From assembly GCF_954871325.1 (NCBI RefSeq), contig NC_088775.1, positions 67,061,561-67,125,560 on the forward strand: a stretch of DNA of 64,000 nucleotides, written 5' to 3'. The stretch is from Gordionus sp. m RMFG-2023 (Eukaryota > Nematomorpha > Gordioida > Chordodea > Parachordodidae). Positions within the stretch are counted from its first letter, which is position 1. Each line of letters begins with the position of its first letter. The notes under the pieces were generated by a model that saw nothing but the letters and a program-made list of their open reading frames with translations, was not told where the DNA came from and ran no database searches. The position numbers and the translations under genes were made by a program. This document shows positions 1 to 11,599 of the stretch, piece after piece.

Positions 1-840
1 TCCTCCTCCAATCCATCCTCTACTTCCTCTTCAAAAAAAGGATATCTCAAAATTAACAGTTATTGCATAATCATTTCTAGGGTATTCAATGCATTTTTTC
101 GACTCTATACTCTATAAGTTAATTTTTTATAGGTTCGTTATGTGGAAGTTTTTTCCATGGCTATTGAAGCTTGAATAGTGGATGCATAATTGCAGAAAGA
201 ACATATTGATTATCATATATATGTTCAAATGTTTAAAAAGATAAAATATATGTAATTAATTTGATAGTGATAGGTTTAATACCTTTTATTAATCCCATTT
301 AATACTGCGTCTCAGTAGTTTACCATATTTTAGGTCACTAATTTTTTAAATTTTAAAATAACTATCTTTACTGTTGGGGTAAAATTTCCAAATGCAATTT
401 TTTCTTCAAATTTAATGATTTTACATAGTTATATTATATAAAATGAAATAATTAATATTACACCTAAATTTCGTTTTAAATTGAAACTTGAAGATTTTGA
501 AACTGGTAAAATAGTTTTTAAGCACATTTTACATTTGGTAAGTATTGAATTAGTTCCTTCAATATAGGATGAAACTGTAAATAATTATCAAATTTGGGTT
601 ATGGTAATGTTAATTCATCTGATTTTAAATTTTCAGAATCAGATGATGATGAAATAATAATATCCACGGTTATGCTAATCTATTAAATTAAAATAACAAT
701 AATATTAAAATTAATAAACTATAAAACTATAATAATGGCGTGTCAAAAAAATTGAAATGTGAAAAAGGTAAACTGATTATAAAATATAAGACTTTATCTG
801 AAAAAATTCAGATAAATATTAAATTTTTCAAATAAAAAAA
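1..840. other. AT-rich non-coding stretch
   Basis: No convincing gene is visible. The first 45 bases could encode an acidic Glu/Asp-rich peptide when read on the minus strand, or a Ser-rich one on the plus strand. This might be the edge of an exon of the coiled-coil gene to its right, but the phase does not join cleanly to the exon at 3804-4001, so I do not call it. Confidence 0.3.
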
Positions 841-990
841 AATAAAAAGTGTATTTAAAATTGAAAGAACATTAAATTCGAACGCGTTCGTCATAAAAAA
901 GGAACGCGTTCATGTTCAAAGTTCGTCAAAAATAAAAGGAACGCCGTTCATCATTTTTTTTAAAAAAACGAACTTCATTTATAACACTAG
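841..990. mobile_element. Right end of a hAT-type element
   Basis: Repeated AACG/CGTT motifs (GGAACGCGTTC and relatives) occur just inside an end that reads AACACTA. Several hAT families in this window share this TAGTG/CACTA-type end, and a similar CGTTAC-rich end starts at 63836. No partner end is visible to the left within the window, so this is a truncated or decayed copy. Confidence 0.4.
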
Positions 991-993
991 TTA

Positions 994-2094
994 AAATATA
1001 TAAAATCTTTAATTTACACTTTTTATAAAGTTTGCATAATTGCTATAATTGGGTAATGGCTAAATACATGCTAACTCAGCTCAAACTTCAGGTGCTAGCC
1101 GAAGAAAAAACATTGAGGCATTTTAATTTATATTAATTTCTTTCAAAACTGAGTTTCTATCTTTTTAAGAATAACGAAAAGCCTGATAGTTTTAGGCTAA
1201 AAGATTTGGTCTAGCCATTTTTTAGCCGGCTAAAAATATATTTGGTTTGAAGAAGTTTAAAACTAAATTGTTGTAAAATTCAAAAAAAATTAAAAAGTAA
1301 ATGTGTTATTTTAATTATTTTTGTAAACAAAATATTTTTATCTGAATGGGGTTCATTCATTCACAATCACAGCACTGAAAAATAATAATTAATAAACTTA
1401 ACTTCAAAAATATTTAAAAAACGAAAATTATTTTTAAAAAAAATTTTCTATATAAATAACTTAAATGAAATAATTAATAAACAACTTCAAAATATAGAAA
1501 AAAAACGCCTGTTACTTTTTGCCATAATTATCGTCTACAATCAACATGCGTTTTTTTAATATTTTTGAAGTTGTTTATTAATTTTTTTTTAAAAGTTATT
1601 ATTTATATAGAAAATTTTTTCCAAAATAATTTTCGTTTTTTATTATTTTTTGAAGTTAAAGTTATTAATTATTATTTTTCAGTGTGGTGATTGAATAAAA
1701 TTCAGATATAAATATTTTGTTTACAAAAATAATTAAAATAACACATTTACTTTTAAAAAATTGAAAGAAAATCTTGAGAATAAGATTATTTTTTTAAAAA
1801 ATTTTACAATTCTAATTTTAAACTTCTTCAAACCAAATATATTTTTAACCGGCTAAAAAATAGCTAGACCAAGTGTTTTAGCCTAAAACTATCACTCAGG
1901 CTTTTCGGGGTCATTCTTAAAAAGATAGAGGCTCAGATTTGAAAGAATTTAATATAAATTAAAACGCCTCAATGTTAACGGATTTTCTTAGGCAAGCGCC
2001 TGAAGATTGAGCAGAGTTAGCTTGTATTTAGCCATTATCCAATTATAGCAATTATACAAACTTTGAAGTGTAATATGAAGATTTTATATATTCT
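994..2094. mobile_element. Foldback element, 1.1 kb inverted repeat
   Basis: The left arm (about 994-1508) and right arm (about 1548-2094) are inverted copies of one another almost end to end, separated by a loop of about 39 bases. Matching landmarks include the segment reading CTAGCC...TTAGCCGGCTAAAAATAT in the left arm and its complement near 1840-1870, and the CTATAATTGGGTAATGGC segment near 1040 facing GCCATTATCCAATTATAG near 2030. The arms differ by scattered mismatches and short indels, so the copy is not new. It has no coding capacity. It looks like a foldback or MITE-type DNA element; the superfamily is not clear and no flanking target duplication was found. Confidence 0.8.
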
Positions 2095-2099
2095 GACTT

Positions 2100-3420
2100 C
2101 AGAATAGGCAGGACAAAAATACGCTTGTTTATACCACCCCCCCCCCTAAATAAAAAAGATCCAAAAGTATTCTAAATATCCCATTCAAGCTCAATCATGC
2201 CGAATTTCGGAACTAATGTTATCAAATGTACTTGTTAAGATATTTCTAAAATTAGGAAAAAAATCAATTGTTTAAAAAATAGCGATGAAATTAAACAAAT
2301 CCGGCCAGAAAGTTCGTATCTAATTCTGAACTAGGATGGTATAGCCGGAAATAATCGCTCGGCTAACCAACTTAATCCCTAGGTGGTTTCAATTAAAATT
2401 TTTCTAACCCTAAGCTAAGTTGCCTGCAGCGCTTTATTATATAACCTCAGAAAATTTCATTGCATTCTACTGTTTCTATATTCTTGGTAAATATTTTTTA
2501 TTTGAACTATTTGGAATAACATTATTCACCTGAACCCCGATTCTAAACCCCGGGTCTGTGATAGGGGGTCGTGCTAATAGCTGGTTTAGTCGATTTTTAG
2601 ACCCAAACCCCGGATCAGGGTTATACACAACCAACCAATTAACAACACTATAGCACTACATAATAATAATGCTGGAAAATCTTATTATTTATATTTAAAA
2701 TGAAAACTACCAAAAAAAATCATTTTAACAAAATGCGTTATTTTATACAGAAGCGCCATCTATTTATGAAATAAATATTCATTTATTGTTTTTAAATCGT
2801 AATAATTAAAAAACCCATGGCTGCCCCAATTTAAATTTTTCTTACATATAGATTATATAAATGAATAATAAAATACTAAATTCAAAGAAATTCGGAGCTT
2901 TCATGTTCAAAATTAATTAATAACTTAAATAAAAACAGCAAGATTATTATTTTTATATAAATCCTTAATATATAATAAAGGCTTTTAATAGAGTTACAAA
3001 ATGCTTATAATTTTTATTTTTTTAACTAAGGTCATTTTTGGCACTTTTGACCATTGATATCGAAACTATTGTATTTGGAGGCTAAAATTTTGGATCCATG
3101 CTTTATAATGAGGTTCACTTCACTCAGTATGCAAAATTTTATCCAAATTAAAAAAGTTGGGCCAAAAAATTATCTATTTGGTATGGAATTATACATATGG
3201 TTTAATTTATTTTATTCGTATGAATGATCAATAATAATCCTACATGATATTTTTTAAATAATTTATGATCTAAAAGGTTCCAATCACGATGCCCGGCCTG
3301 TCAACGAAGGTTTGAGGTGGGGTAAAGAGGGCAGCCATGATATAAAAATATGACAGTTTATTTTATTGATTAATTTCCTTCTATTATCGATCAATAAAAT
3401 ATTTATGCAGATATTTTAAG
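2100..3420. other. Non-coding, old repeat fragments
   Basis: A C-run lies at about 2140 and CCCCGG-type motifs at 2530-2630. The stretch 3000-3190 reads like decayed transposon flank and resembles material near 61300. No gene is seen. Confidence 0.3.
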
Positions 3421-3425
3421 TATTG

Positions 3426-3760
3426 TAGACCTGCAGGCGGCAAGCAGGAAGGATGGGGGATAGGCCAGTTACAAAATAAAACTATAAAAAGTAAAACAAT
3501 AAATTTATAATAAAGCGTTGCCTTTTTGCCATTAATAAATTCTTAAAATAGTTGAATTATAAATATATATTTTTAATAATCCAATAAATAAGCAATTGAC
3601 AATTTGTACATGCTCGGAATAAATTGTCCTATTAAGATTTTAAATTTGCCAAAAAAAATTGATAAATTCCTGACTGGTTTGGCCCATAAAAATATTTTCA
3701 TAAGTTACCCAACCCGATAATATTTTTGTCTAGCCCGTTCGGGGCATGCAGACTTAGTAG
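3426..3760. mobile_element. GGGCC-type short hAT element
   Basis: The left end starts TAGACCTGCAGGC, and the right side reads GGGGCATGCAGACTTA (the complement of TAAGTCTGCATGCCCC). GGCC/GGCCC motifs lie just inside both ends. This is the layout of the same non-autonomous family seen at 8389, 10386, 47891 and 63490. There is no coding capacity and the flanking duplication is unclear. Confidence 0.5.
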
Positions 3761-3803
3761 TTTAATTCAAATATATATCATTAAATAAATTCAAAGATTT
3801 TAC

Positions 3804-4001
3804 CTTTGAGTACCGATATCAGCTTATCTTTGTCCCTCAATGATTTTTGACCTTCAGATAAAAGCAGTTTAAAGTTTTCCGTTTCTTGCAATTTAGACTT
3901 AGCGGCTTTACATTCTTTTACTAATTCTTCTTTGGATGTAAAACTTTTGTGGCATAGAATCTGCGAATTGTTAAGCTTCCTGATACATTTTTCTAACCTA
4001 A
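3804..4001 (-). CDS. Coiled-coil exon, probably SLMAP-like gene
   Basis: A 198-nt exon is bounded by an AG acceptor (TCCTTAG) and a GTAAAA donor. It reads openly for 65 codons plus split codons at both ends. The peptide is rich in Lys, Glu, Leu, Gln and Ser with a heptad-like pattern (LNNSQ, KEELVKE, KSKLQET, KDKLISVLK), typical of a long coiled coil. It lies on the same strand as, and downstream of, the SLMAP-like exons, and coiled coil is what the rest of SLMAP is made of. The link is by position and composition only. It could belong to another coiled-coil gene. Confidence 0.55.
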
Positions 4002-4710
4002 CTAAGGATTATATATATATATTTTGACATATATTTATTTAAAAATATATTGGTCTTCTCTAATTTGTAGATATAAAAATATTATATCTCTCAAAAATTT
4101 ATAAAATTAATTTTACATTTCATTATCCTCGTTAAACATTGAGTAAATATGATAAACAATAGATGCGTGTCTTATATATTTTTTATTTTGCATTAAGGAC
4201 CATATGTTGCGCATGCGCCATTATAAATATATGCGTCGTACGTTTTTCTGGAATTTGGAATCGGAATTTCTCATTTTTAAATTTTTTACGAGACAAAGCA
4301 TATTTCAAATATGAAAAATATAATCAAAAATGTAGGCTGTGTAGAGTACTCAGACCCACCTTACGGTTTTCAGGCAATTTTTCCGTGAACCTTTAAACTA
4401 CACTTAATTACATATATATTTTTTTATGAAATAAAATAAACAAAAGTTCTTGACAAAATTACCTGAAATTCATAATAGGGTAGGTAATATACACATGCTG
4501 GAATATATTTCCGGTAAAATGAATATTACTTATATTATTTTAGATTTAGAGATTCCGAATCTAACTAGATTTTTGATAAGTTGTCATAACTTAAGTCATA
4601 AAGACTATACTCAGGGTTGGGGAAATTTTCTAAATAATGTATTAGCTCATAATTTTTTATAAATTTTTCAAATAAAATATTATTTAAATTAACTAAATCT
4701 GTGAAATTGA

Positions 4711-7000
4711 ATAATCCCCCCTTTATTTATTTATATAAATAGCACAAACATCTATTTGTTTGTTATTATTATTGTTTTTTCTCGATTATTCGCTGTGTAT
4801 ATTTTTCAATGGTGCGACCACCTCGACATGCTAGCCAACCTGGACACACAGCCGCCGGAGCCCCCGATATTCTAGGTCCGGCGTTGGACGAGCTTACGGC
4901 CAACAATTCTCTGGTGGCAACACCGTCCGACCCTGGTATGGCAGCGATGATGGCTGCCATGCAGGCAATTTCTGTTCAAATGGTTGCCCTATCGTCTAGA
5001 GTGGACAGAAGCAAACAACGTCGCCATTCACCTTCTGGGCACAGAAGCGCCACCTCAACCCCCATTCGGCGCGAGATCAGACCACTGACATCGCCGCCCC
5101 CAAGAGTACCTCCACCGCCATTAAACACCTAGGAGAAATATTCTAGGCTCAGAAAAGTTTGGGCCGGTCTCAATCAAGACTTGGCGGAGCCACGGTGCAA
5201 GGCCAAAGACAGGAACAGGCATGAAATCAAGAATCAGACCCGCGGTTGATTGAGGTCATGACCAAAAGGATCCGAGTACTCGCGCTCGCCATCCATTGGA
5301 ATTGGTCAACGGCAAGGACAAATGATCTCTCATATCAGGAGAAATTCTTTTGCGGAGAAGAGCAAGGTCGTTCACGAAGGACGGTCCTTTCGCGATAGGG
5401 GTCACGGGGCCCCTTCCACCACATATCGCAGGAGGCCTGAAAATAAGGACCCGCCCTCCACCAGGGGTAAGAAGAGGAAATAGCGAGCCTGATCTTTCTT
5501 CACCTTCTTCCTTTCTGTCTTCTTCTTCCCCTTCCTGCCCCCTAATACGCAAAGTCCCTTTTTTGGGCCACCCAATACCCAACAGCCCTTTTTAGGGCTG
5601 CCACCACAAATATCTGCAGGAGATACTCGTCCGGGCCACTGTACACAGGCCCGAGGGGAGCCAGCGCAGTTCCCAGACTGGCTTAAAAGGGTTAACAAAT
5701 ACCTTAGGGAACTGAGGCATCAGCTGTGATCCCCTGATGATAATGATAACTAGGCAGATTCCGGTAGCGAGAATACCTATAGCAATAATAATCCTGCCCC
5801 GGATCTGCCCCCAGCCAGTTACAATGCGGACGTAGACTCGGACATGCCGTCTTTCATGTCCGAGGAATCCCGGATGCCACAAATACGTCGTGTTCGTCTG
5901 ACAGCAACAGTAACAGCGATGCACTGATATCTATCGTCTCGGAGCTAGAGAACTCAATTTTCAGCAACGACGATAATTCTGGTATGCCCCAGGTGGGGTC
6001 CATTGCATTACCTAACTTACCCGCTTCGCAACTATATCCTGATCATATTTTCCCCTAGGAAAATACGGATATAGTCGAATGCCTTGGCCTTTATGGCTTC
6101 GGCATTCCTAAGGCTTTATTTCTCGAATCAAAAATATATACAGCGAATAATCGAGAGAAAACAATAATAATAACTAACAAATAGATGTATGTGCTATTTA
6201 TATAAATAAATAAAGGGGATAATTCGTTCTTGAAGATTTGTTGTTATTGATTGGTGCTGTTGATTTTTGATTCGGGCCTTAAATTAGTAAGTCGGCTGAC
6301 GTAATGCTAATCTCCCAGTTGTAAGTGGTTGTTGACGTGTTACTTGGGGGTATTGACAGTCCTGAAATTAGAGATGGTGTAGCGAGCCCAGTTGACCGAT
6401 CGATGATTGTTTCTTGACCGAACAGGGACTCCGTCAATAGAGATCGTGCTAACGCAAATTTTAAAATAAGATTACAATTCTCCGCGTTAGCCCAAAACAT
6501 TCAATGGGTCCCAACTAACGAGAACCCTGCGGACGAGCCATCGAGGATATGGATGGCCCAAAGGGAGCACTTGGAACTCTCTGAAGGCCCAATTCTGCAA
6601 GCGCCAGTCTTGCTGCAAGACCAGGAAGAATCCCTGTTCGGTCAAGTAACAATCATATCGATCGGTCAACTAGGTTCGGATACTACACCATCTCTAATTT
6701 CAGGACTGTTAATATCCCCAAGTAACACCTCAACAACCACTTACAACTGGGAGATTAGCATTACGTCAGCCGACTTACTAATTTATGGCCCGAATCATAA
6801 ATCAACAGCAAGAATCAATAACAACAAATCTCCAAGAACGAATCATCCCCTTTATTTATTTATATAAATAGCACACATATATTTGTCTGTTATTATTATT
6901 GTTTTCTCTCGATTATTCGCTGTGTATATTTTTGATTCGAGAAATAAAGCCTTAGGAATGCCGAAGCCATAAAGGCCAAGGTATTCGACTATATCCGTAC
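4711..7000 (+). mobile_element. DIRS-like retroelement fossil
   Basis: A GC-rich island sits in AT-rich surroundings. A segment of about 95 bp (4711-4806) recurs in direct orientation at about 6841-6935 and inverted at about 6140-6235. A larger inverted pair, 6064-6432 against 6628-6999, encloses 195 bp. The left part encodes a Pro/Ser/Arg-rich gag-like peptide beginning at 4809. The enclosed part contains NPADEPSR, a signature of the RNase H end of DIRS-type polymerases. The arrangement of inverted and direct repeats suits DIRS elements, possibly one copy plus a rearranged half copy. The element is broken in several places and no recombinase is recognisable. It looks old but not ancient, since its repeats are still well matched. 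Confidence 0.5.
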
Positions 7001-7009
7001 CACCGGAGC

Positions 7010-8388
7010 AGAGGTAAAATAGAATTATATTTTAAATAAAAATTATTTGACATAAATATATATCATTGAACTTTTTTTTAAATAATTTAACTACATCATT
7101 AGATGGATTATTAACATATATAAAATTTTAAAGCTAAAATAATCATTTTCCTCAAAATAAGAAAATGGAATATTTTCCTGCCCCATTATCTCATTTTTTT
7201 TAAGAGGGCTTCATCTAAAAGTTTATGTTGCAAATATATTTTTAACTACATAATACCCATTTTTAAAATAGAGGGGTAAGGATTTACTAAAAAGCCTCTC
7301 TGCTTCGGTGAAAATGAAATCGAAAACTACTCTAGTTTTATATCATTATAAAAAAAATTATATCTAAGATGTTAATTTTTTCGCTAACTCGGGACATAAA
7401 TTTAATATTTAAATATATAAATTGTAAATTTACAAAATCAAAATATAATAAATAAAAAAACTATTTGTATTAGTGTAAAATCGTAATAAATACAAGTATT
7501 TGTAATTATTATTTTAAATACAAGTTTTCGCGTTACTGCCCAACCCTGACTATACTACAACTGCACCCATTTAAAAAAAATATATAAACCTAATATTTTT
7601 TGGTGAAATCAAAATGCAGCCTTATGCATCTGCTATAAATATGAAACTTCGTGTTAAATATGAATTCTTTTCAGCATATTTATTAATAAATTAAATATTA
7701 ATATAACCCATGTCATTTCATTATAGCCTATAAAAGAGCTCTCGGGTGGGTGTGAGTGAGTTTTTTTAAATAAAATAATGGGCGGAGAAGGTAAAAATAT
7801 TTTTTTAAATAATTGCCAGGATAAATATTATAGGGGCATAATTAATCTGGCTGACTTATATATTTTTTTTTAATTTCATACTTTTATGTCTAAACATATA
7901 AACCAAAATAAAGAACCATACTAAGGGAACAAATTACTTATAAGGCGGCCGGATGGATATAAAATTTTTAAACCAAAAGGTGAAATTAAATTGGTTACAT
8001 AAGTATGATGATGGATGAGAAAGAAACTACGCGTCTAATATAAAATGCAAAATTGTTTGGGGTAATGCTTTCGTAATAACATAATAAATTCACTGTAATA
8101 CCATCGTGGAAGTGGCGTAGCTATGGGTGTGGTTTAAGAGGTTGAATTTAGAGTAGTCAAAATTTGCGATTTTATGAAAAATTCAAAAAAATTATCACGA
8201 TTTTTTGATTAAATACAGTTGGAAAAATATCATATATCTTTTACCTTAGTATAATATTACTTTCCAAGTAAAAAGCCAATGCTTCAGGAAACCTGGTCAG
8301 GAAATTGTTGAAGGATATATATTGACAAGTTATGAGCTAATTTGATACTTTGTCAAATAAAAAGCTGTCAAAAATTTGATATGTGCAT
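7010..8388. other. Non-coding AT-rich stretch
   Basis: No gene is seen. At about 8111-8130 there is a possible DNA-transposon end of the GTGGCGTAGCTATGGG type, also recognisable in inverted form at 11100-11117, 50110-50127 and 60128-60143. Confidence 0.3.
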
Positions 8389-8692
8389 TAGAGGTTTGCA
8401 ATGTCTAGACCGTCAATATTTGAAAAAAATTTATCTGGTCGGGTCTGGCAAAAAAATTATTGGGCAGGATTATTGATGAATTCTGATATTAGATGAAATC
8501 CATAAAGTGTAATGTTCTTAATTAACCACTAGCCAATATTATAAATAGTTGTCTATTTTGGTAAACTACATATATTTTGGGTTAGGTCTTATATAAAAAA
8601 CCGAGCTGGACTACCTTGGTAAAAAAAATTGGAAACGGGCCAGTCCGGGTACAAATTTGGCCGGGCCTAAAAATTTTGACATTTGTAGACCA
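8389..8692. mobile_element. GGGCC-type short hAT with 8-bp duplication
   Basis: This 304-bp element starts TAGAGGTTTGCAATGTC and ends GACATTTGTAGACCA. It is flanked by a perfect direct duplication, ATGTGCAT, at 8381-8388 and 8693-8700. Eight-base duplications are the hallmark of hAT transposition. CTGGTCGGGTCTGG and GGCCGGGCC motifs lie inside the ends. It has no coding capacity and was therefore moved by an autonomous relative. Confidence 0.8.
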
Positions 8693-8709
8693 ATGTGCAT
8701 ATTGTTTTA

Positions 8710-9473
8710 AAAAATCTAACTAGTCGATATCGTGTGTGGGAAAGTAAATCATTCAATATTTTTCTAAAATGAATATTATTATGAATACCCTCAAGTAAAA
8801 GTGTTTAACCAAATTTAAAAATTTATTTTTTTGATTAATAAAATAATGGTGGATTTATTATTTTTAATTTTAGCTACTGTTATTTCCCAATTGGGTGTCC
8901 TGTTGCATTAGTCCAATTTAAAATGCTAAGGTAAAATTTGGTCATTCGTTAATACCCTTAATTTAAAATAATCTTTTAGTTTTGTGACATTTGTTTGGTA
9001 TGCCCCAAAAATCAATCATTTTTAGAACTATCTTTCTTCCCTTTATTTATTCAAGGTTAGTTTTTAAATTATATAATGATAAATATATTTTAACCTTTTT
9101 TCTGAGAACAAATCAATTGTTTATAACAAAATATTACACAAATTAAATAAGAAATCTAATAATTTATTTGAAATATATTTAAATTAGTGTATATTTAATT
9201 ATTATATGATCGTTTTTGTAACCCACCATCCTGAAAATCAACATTATTATTATACTTTCACTGACTAATTTCTTATCCTATATTCTAACCCCAAAATATA
9301 TTTCAGATTTAACAAACAATGAGACCAACGTGGCAAGCAAAGTAACTTGGCTAATTTTATATCTTAACACTAATCTTCTATTTATCATGGTAAATTCCAA
9401 GCTACATCTGATCCGTTTAATAAAAATTTTTCAAATGAATTAATAAATAAAATTAAAAAATTGAATGATGGTG
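8710..9473. other. Non-coding AT-rich stretch
   Basis: No gene or clear repeat boundary is seen. Confidence 0.3.
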
Positions 9474-10220
9474 TAGGGCTGTGTGGATATTAAATATCCG
9501 ATCGGATTGGCACTGATGTTTAGCATTTTCAAAAAATATCAGATGGGGCTGATATTTTAAAAAAACAGATCCGATATTTTTTATTGTTTTTATTTATTAT
9601 TAATTTTTTTTATTTTATATTTCATAAATAATTTCATAATAATAAATTAAAAGGGACTAAAATACAATTTATATGTTGTAATGTTTAAAAAATTAAAAAT
9701 TTTACACTAATTTTTATTATACTATCTGCTATACAAGAAAAGGATTTAAAATATCTAAGTCACATTCAGCTAGTGTTGTTAAACGGCTAGATTTCGCCAT
9801 TTTTAAAAAACGCTTAAATGAAGATTTTGGCCAAAATTAAATTACTCAAGCTTATTGATTTTGCTTATAGATGGCAGAAAGGTTTAAACTTAGTAATAAT
9901 ATTTTGCTAAAATCTTCATTTAGCCCTTTTTAAAAATCGGCGGAATGGAGCTGTTTACCAAGTTTACCAACACTACATTTACCCCATAAACATTTCGAAT
10001 ATTTTAAATGAGATTATTAAATTTTGGAGAATAAAAAGCACTTAATCATTCGTGAAAATTGGTTGGTCTTTTTTAAAATAGAAAAAATTGATATTTTTAT
10101 GATATTGATACAAAGATAGATGGTAAATAAAAATAATTATTGGATAGGTATCGGATCGATTTTTATAGCAATATCGGAAAATATAGAATCGGTGAAAATT
10201 TGTGAATCGGCACAGCCCTA
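9474..10220. mobile_element. Non-autonomous element with TAGGGCTGTG ends
   Basis: The left end reads TAGGGCTGTGTGGATATTAA and the right end is the complement of TAGGGCTGTGCCGAT. Inside both ends lie GATCGGAT/ATCGGATC-type repeats. Two more copies of the left end occur at 29942 and 60160. The ends and subterminal repeats suit hAT, but no 8-bp duplication survives. A second short element (9771-9975) is inserted inside it. It has no coding capacity. Confidence 0.65.
9771..9975. mobile_element. Short element with TAGTGTTG ends, nested
   Basis: Inverted ends TAGTGTTGTTAAACGGCT and its complement (ending CAACACTA) bound 205 bp. Internal landmarks are TTTTTAAAAA next to GCC/GGC motifs and the phrase ATAGATGGCAGAAAGGTTT. 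The same family occurs at 39445-39615 (partial), 40224-40401 and 46003-46221. The flanks CATTCAGC and CATTTACC agree at six of eight positions, consistent with an aged hAT duplication. Confidence 0.65.
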
Positions 10221-10385
10221 AGTTAGCAGGACCATTTAATTCAGGATAGAATCTTAGCAATTAACAGCTTCAGTAGAGTATTTTATCATTTGAAATGTAT
10301 TTCAAATTTAGGAATCGTTTAGGAAAACTAGTTTACTTTTAAACAATTAAATTCAAATGCCGATGACATTATTAATGCTTGTGAT

Positions 10386-10745
10386 TAGTGATTTACATCG
10401 GGCCTAATTTTTCAAAACGGCCCAAAAAAATTTTTAAAAAAATTTGTCCTGCCCGATCTCGAACGAATTATTTTTTTATTTGTCCCAATAGCCCGATCCG
10501 AATTGAAAATAATTTGTCCTTCCGCCAGGGCCCGAATTTATTTATATATAGAAAATTTTAATTTTTTTTATTATAAAAATAATATTAGCGCCTTGTTTCT
10601 TGCAAAAATTTTAAAATACATTAATTTATTTGACAAATGTAATGATATCATATTTAAAAATTTAAGCCCGACTCGGCCCGAATTTTTAAAAGATATTAGG
10701 CCAGACCGAAATTGAGGCCCAGCACGGCCCGAATGCAGATCACTA
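10386..10745. mobile_element. GGGCC-type short hAT element
   Basis: Inverted ends TAGTGATTTACATCGGGCC and the complement of TAGTGATCTGCATTCGGGCC, with GGCCC/GGGCC motifs throughout and an AT-rich centre. The ends match the element at 63490-63795. There is no coding capacity, and no clear flanking duplication remains. Confidence 0.7.
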
Positions 10746-10749
10746 CTTT

Positions 10750-11300
10750 GCACTAAATTTATAACATAAAAATCAAAACGTTAAATTTAATATTAGTTCA
10801 GGTTCTATATTTTGAATATTAAAAAATTTCTCACTATATTGAGATTTTAATTAAAATATTAACAATTATTTTATATATTATATCAAAAATTGAAGCAATG
10901 AAAATCCAAATAAATCAATTAATTTTTTTTATCTGATAAATAATATTACTGGTGCAATTTAGTACTTTTCACACAAAAATTATTTAATTCTCGAATAATC
11001 TTCATCTCTGCCTTTCATTATATTAAGTATTTTAATCAAGAACGAGGGTCTGGGAATGAAGCCCCCGGACTTTCATAGTTGGATCCCGTAAAAGAAAAAT
11101 TTCTAGCTATGCCATTGCTTCGCAGTATAAAATTGGAGGTAATATAGATGTAGAAATGACTTAATATGTACCCTTTAGAGTTTAAAGCGCATATTTTAAA
11201 ATATTATTTATATTTTGTAACTTGATACTAAATTTAATCGTTGTAGACAAGTCCTATTCACCTCGTCGATTCTTTTCTCGATGGTTTCTAAAAGTTAATT
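10750..11300. other. Non-coding stretch
   Basis: The stretch is AT-rich. A segment at 11040-11117 ends in CTAGCTATGCCATTGC, which looks like a DNA-transposon end inverted relative to the one at about 8111. No gene is seen. Confidence 0.3.
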
Positions 11301-11304
11301 TTTT

Positions 11305-11573
11305 TTAAATGCAAAAATATTGGGATTTAATTTTATATAATAATAAAGATAAACTACTATTAAAATCAATGATTGAATGTTTTAAATTTTCTTTAATTTT
11401 GAAGTCCTTAGCGGGTAGTATGCATTGAGGGTAAGATTCTGCTTTTGTTATGGGAAGATCTCTCAATTCCGAATTATTCAAGGTTTCATCATCCATCGCA
11501 AATATAAATGTCTGTTGGGATGGTAACTCCTTTACATCTTTTGTATAGTCGGGGGAAAGGTCATTTTCATATA
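11305..11573 (-). CDS. Probable 3' exon of SLMAP-like gene
   Basis: On the minus strand an AG acceptor (TTTCAAG) opens a reading frame of about 88 codons to a TAA at 11305. The first codon is split in a phase that fits the GTAAGT donor at 13431. The peptide is mixed and partly acidic (YENDLSPDY, MDDETLNNSELRDLP, ending in SLSLLLYK). A possible internal donor, AATA|GTAGTT, has the phase needed to splice on to the exon at 4001. The last residues may therefore be intron read-through and the gene may continue. Neither the residues nor the length identify a domain. The assignment rests on strand, phase and order. Confidence 0.45.
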
Positions 11574-11599
11574 CTTGAAATGAGGCAATAGTTTATGTA

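Noticed and set aside
5256-5924. Three overlapping minus-strand open frames of about 100 codons
   Set aside because: They are the complement of the GC-rich DIRS-like fossil and have no recognisable domain; GC-rich DNA has fewer chance stops.
8111-11117. One 3 kb transposon bounded by GTGGCGTAGC and its inverse near 11100
   Set aside because: The two ends match only over about 12 bases, no duplication flanks them, and other elements fill the interior.
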